Shown: one piece after another, positions 15,890-17,147 of the stretch
Numbering within the stretch: the first letter of the stretch is position 1
Layout: every line of letters starts with the position of its first letter
NCBI GenBank assembly: GCA_910588755.1
Contig: CAJUQZ010000017.1
Coordinates: 1 to 17,147 of the forward strand
Length of the DNA stretch: 17,147 bases
Source: an uncultured Lachnospiraceae bacterium
GTDB lineage: Bacteria > Bacillota > Clostridia > Lachnospirales > Lachnospiraceae
Direction: 5' to 3'
The notes under the pieces: generated by a model
What the model saw: only the letters and a program-made list of their open reading frames with translations
Told to the model about the DNA's origin: nothing
Databases searched by the model: none
Program-made: the position numbers and the translations under genes

Positions 15890-16524
15890 ACGGATTCCCT
15901 CCTGTCTTTGTCTGCTTTGCTGTCTGTCCCTGTGAACGCCTCCATCGTGGCATCCTGCGCACTGTTGATATCACTATGCCGCAGAACGACCGCTATCGTC
16001 CGGAACAATATTTTCAAGTCCATCATAAAAGATGTATGGTTTACATAATACACATCATACTCAAAGCGCTTCTCCCACGTGATCGCATTTCTGCCATTCA
16101 CCTGGGCCCAGCCTGTCAGTCCTGGCTTCACATCGTGCCTGTGCCGCTGAAACGCATTGTACAGGGGCAGATACTTGACCAGCAGCGGCCGCGGCCCGAT
16201 CAGGCTCATGTCGCCCTTTAGGATATTCCACAGTTCTGGAAGCTCGTCAAGGCTTGTCGCGCGCAGCGCCTTCCCAAATTTCGTGAGTCGCACCTCGTCC
16301 GGCAGCAGTTTTCCGTCCGCGTCGCACGCGTCTGTCATGGAGCGGAATTTGCACAGCTTAAAGACCTTCTCATGGTATCCGGGCCTGTCCTGGTGAAAGA
16401 TGACCGGCGCGCCAAGCTTAACACGCACCAGCACCGCGACGACAAGCAGGACCGGGCTTAGGATCACGAGCGCCGTAAGTGAAATGACAATGTCCAGCAG
16501 CCGTTTGATATATTTCTGATACAT
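15886..16524 (-). CDS. Initiating sugar phosphotransferase, PglC/EpsL-like
   Basis: A 212-residue monotopic phosphoglycosyltransferase. It transfers a sugar phosphate from a UDP-sugar to undecaprenyl phosphate, the first membrane step of repeat-unit assembly. A hydrophobic re-entrant segment is at about 14-36. The catalytic Asp93-Glu94 pair lies in SLDELPELWNILKGDMSLIGPRPLL, the same numbering as I recall for Campylobacter PglC. KPGLTGWAQVNGRN (133-146) completes the family signature. The short form without extra N-terminal helices, next to a DegT aminotransferase gene, favours a UDP-bacillosamine-type or other amino-sugar substrate. The start at 16524 (MYQKYIKR) is chosen since AGGAG is 8 nt upstream; a GTG at 16542 would add six residues. 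The polar C-terminal tail (about 190-212) is unusually charged. Confidence 0.94.
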   Translation of the reverse strand: MYQKYIKRLLDIVISLTALVILSPVLLVVAVLVRVKLGAPVIFHQDRPGYHEKVFKLCKFRSMTDACDADGKLLPDEVRLTKFGKALRATSLDELPELWNILKGDMSLIGPRPLLVKYLPLYNAFQRHRHDVKPGLTGWAQVNGRNAITWEKRFEYDVYYVNHTSFMMDLKILFRTIAVVLRHSDINSAQDATMEAFTGTDSKADKDRRESV

Positions 16525-16538
16525 AGGTTCCACTCCTG

Positions 16539-17147
16539 TCACTTGTTAAATAGTTCCCTCACAATACCGATCACCAGTTCCATGTCCGCATCCGTGTTCT
16601 TGATATCGCTTGGCAGACAGACGCCGCGGTTAAAGATATCCTCGCTGACGCTGACTCCCTCATTATGATTGAAAAATGCATACTCCGCAAAGACTGGCTG
16701 GAGATGCATCGGTTTCCAGATGGGACGGGACTCGATATTCTCCGCTTCCAGCGCGTCCATCACCATGTCCGGCGTGACACGGCTTCCCTCGCTGACTGTC
16801 ATACAGGAGAGCCAGTTGTTTGCCTCTGCCTTTGGATTCAGGGGATTCATGGTAATCTCTTCTATGTCCGCAAACGCTTCCTTATATTTCCTGTAGATCG
16901 CCCTCTTTAACCGCAGATGTTCGTCTAGGTGCATCAGCTGCCCCCGGCCAATGCCTGCGTCAATGTTGCTCATGCGGTAATTGTAGCCGATTTTGGAGTG
17001 CTGGTAATGTCTTGCCGGGTCCCTGGCCTGCGTCGAGAGCAGCCGGGCCTCCTTCACCAGCGCCTCCTCGGAGGGCGGGGTCAGATGGGATTCCTCCCAA
17101 TACCCCTGCTCCAGAATCAGTCTCTGGTAAAGAGGCCGATGATTCAG
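16539..17147 (-). CDS. DegT/DnrJ/EryC1-family sugar aminotransferase, C-terminal part with aberrant right end
   Basis: The frame is open from the right edge to the stop at 16539-16541. From about 17057 leftward the protein is clearly a DegT-family PLP aminotransferase: ARLLSTQARDP, HYQHSKIGYNYRMSNIDAGIGRGQL, then the C-terminal domain (NNWLSCMT, SRPIWKPMHLQPVF, NRGVCLPS). Relatives such as PglE make UDP-4-amino-4,6-dideoxy-GlcNAc, the precursor of bacillosamine, which fits the PglC-like gene 14 nt downstream. The expected region with the PLP lysine (NGNK then a glycine run), about 25 residues before STQ, is missing: the frame there looks like a GH2 enzyme and carries Glu where the Lys should align. 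As read here the gene is therefore chimeric or broken. Its true N-terminus is not in the window. Confidence 0.85.
   Translation of the reverse strand: MNHRPLYQRLILEQGYWEESHLTPPSEEALVKEARLLSTQARDPARHYQHSKIGYNYRMSNIDAGIGRGQLMHLDEHLRLKRAIYRKYKEAFADIEEITMNPLNPKAEANNWLSCMTVSEGSRVTPDMVMDALEAENIESRPIWKPMHLQPVFAEYAFFNHNEGVSVSEDIFNRGVCLPSDIKNTDADMELVIGIVRELFNK
17061..17147 (-). other. Glycoside hydrolase family 2-like fragment fused in frame to the aminotransferase
   Basis: The 29 residues read from the right edge include LNHRPLYQRLILEQGYWEES and then LTPPSEEA. This strongly resembles the GH2 (beta-galactosidase/glucuronidase type) segment with consensus LNG.P.Y.R..LDQGYWP followed by TAPSDEAL..DI. 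It does not resemble DegT aminotransferases. The switch to aminotransferase sequence falls in or just after SEEALVKEA (about 17046-17072), a run that would pass in either family. The other two minus-strand frames give no aminotransferase-like sequence here, so a simple frameshift does not explain it. Confidence 0.65.

Noticed and set aside
17061..17147. Simple frameshift as explanation for the odd aminotransferase end
   Set aside because: One alternative minus frame contains stops and the other gives no NGNK or glycine-run motif, while the existing frame reads as GH2-like.
1..17147. CRISPR array, tRNA/rRNA genes, insertion sequence or att sites
   Set aside because: No spaced direct repeats, cloverleaf or rRNA-like sequence, transposase frame or terminal inverted repeats were seen; the window is dense with protein genes.

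Overview
The window is almost entirely one minus-strand surface-polysaccharide (capsule/exopolysaccharide) gene cluster. It ends at a strong intrinsic terminator near 1853-1892, and beyond that lies a separately promoted, truncated MMPL/RND-family exporter gene. Strong AGGAGG-type ribosome sites, sigma-A-like promoter elements, roughly balanced GC and the gene families present suggest a Gram-positive gut-type Clostridia, probably a Lachnospiraceae member. That placement is inferred from style, since no rRNA or other marker gene is present.

Layout in transcription order (right to left): the C-terminal part of a DegT-family sugar aminotransferase (16539-17147, with an abnormal right end); a PglC-like initiating phosphoglycosyltransferase (15886-16524); an ATP-grasp ligase (14894-15889); a CapM/PglA-like GT4 glycosyltransferase (13761-14897); a TviB/WbpO-type UDP-HexNAc 6-dehydrogenase (12401-13717); a polytopic membrane protein that may be the polymerase or a GT-C enzyme (10950-12383); a TviC/WbpP-type UDP-HexNAc 4-epimerase (9986-10972); a DUF2334/NodB-like deacetylase (9225-9989); two GT4 glycosyltransferases (8077-9228, 6863-8062); a formyltransferase (5941-6861); a second NodB-like protein (5166-5921); and a GT4 / TupA-like ATP-grasp / GT4 trio (4046-5146, 3070-4017, 1910-2992). 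Gaps are 1-43 nt or ATGA-type overlaps throughout, so this looks like one operon. Its promoter, flippase, chain-length control and kinase genes must lie beyond the right edge.

Inferred pathway: the aminotransferase helps make a UDP-4-amino sugar, and the PglC-like enzyme transfers the corresponding sugar phosphate to undecaprenyl phosphate. Five GT4 enzymes extend the repeat unit. The dehydrogenase/epimerase pair makes UDP-GalNAcA from UDP-GlcNAc. Two deacetylase-like proteins, a formyltransferase and two unrelated ATP-grasp ligases point to a heavily modified polymer, possibly with N-formyl and amino-acid-amidated uronic acid residues.

The most unusual observation is at the right edge. The outermost ~87 bases of the aminotransferase frame read as a glycoside hydrolase family 2 segment instead of the expected PLP-lysine region, so this end is either a misassembly or a real gene fusion. 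I see no RNA genes, CRISPR array or insertion sequence, and no gene-free stretch longer than about 190 bases.
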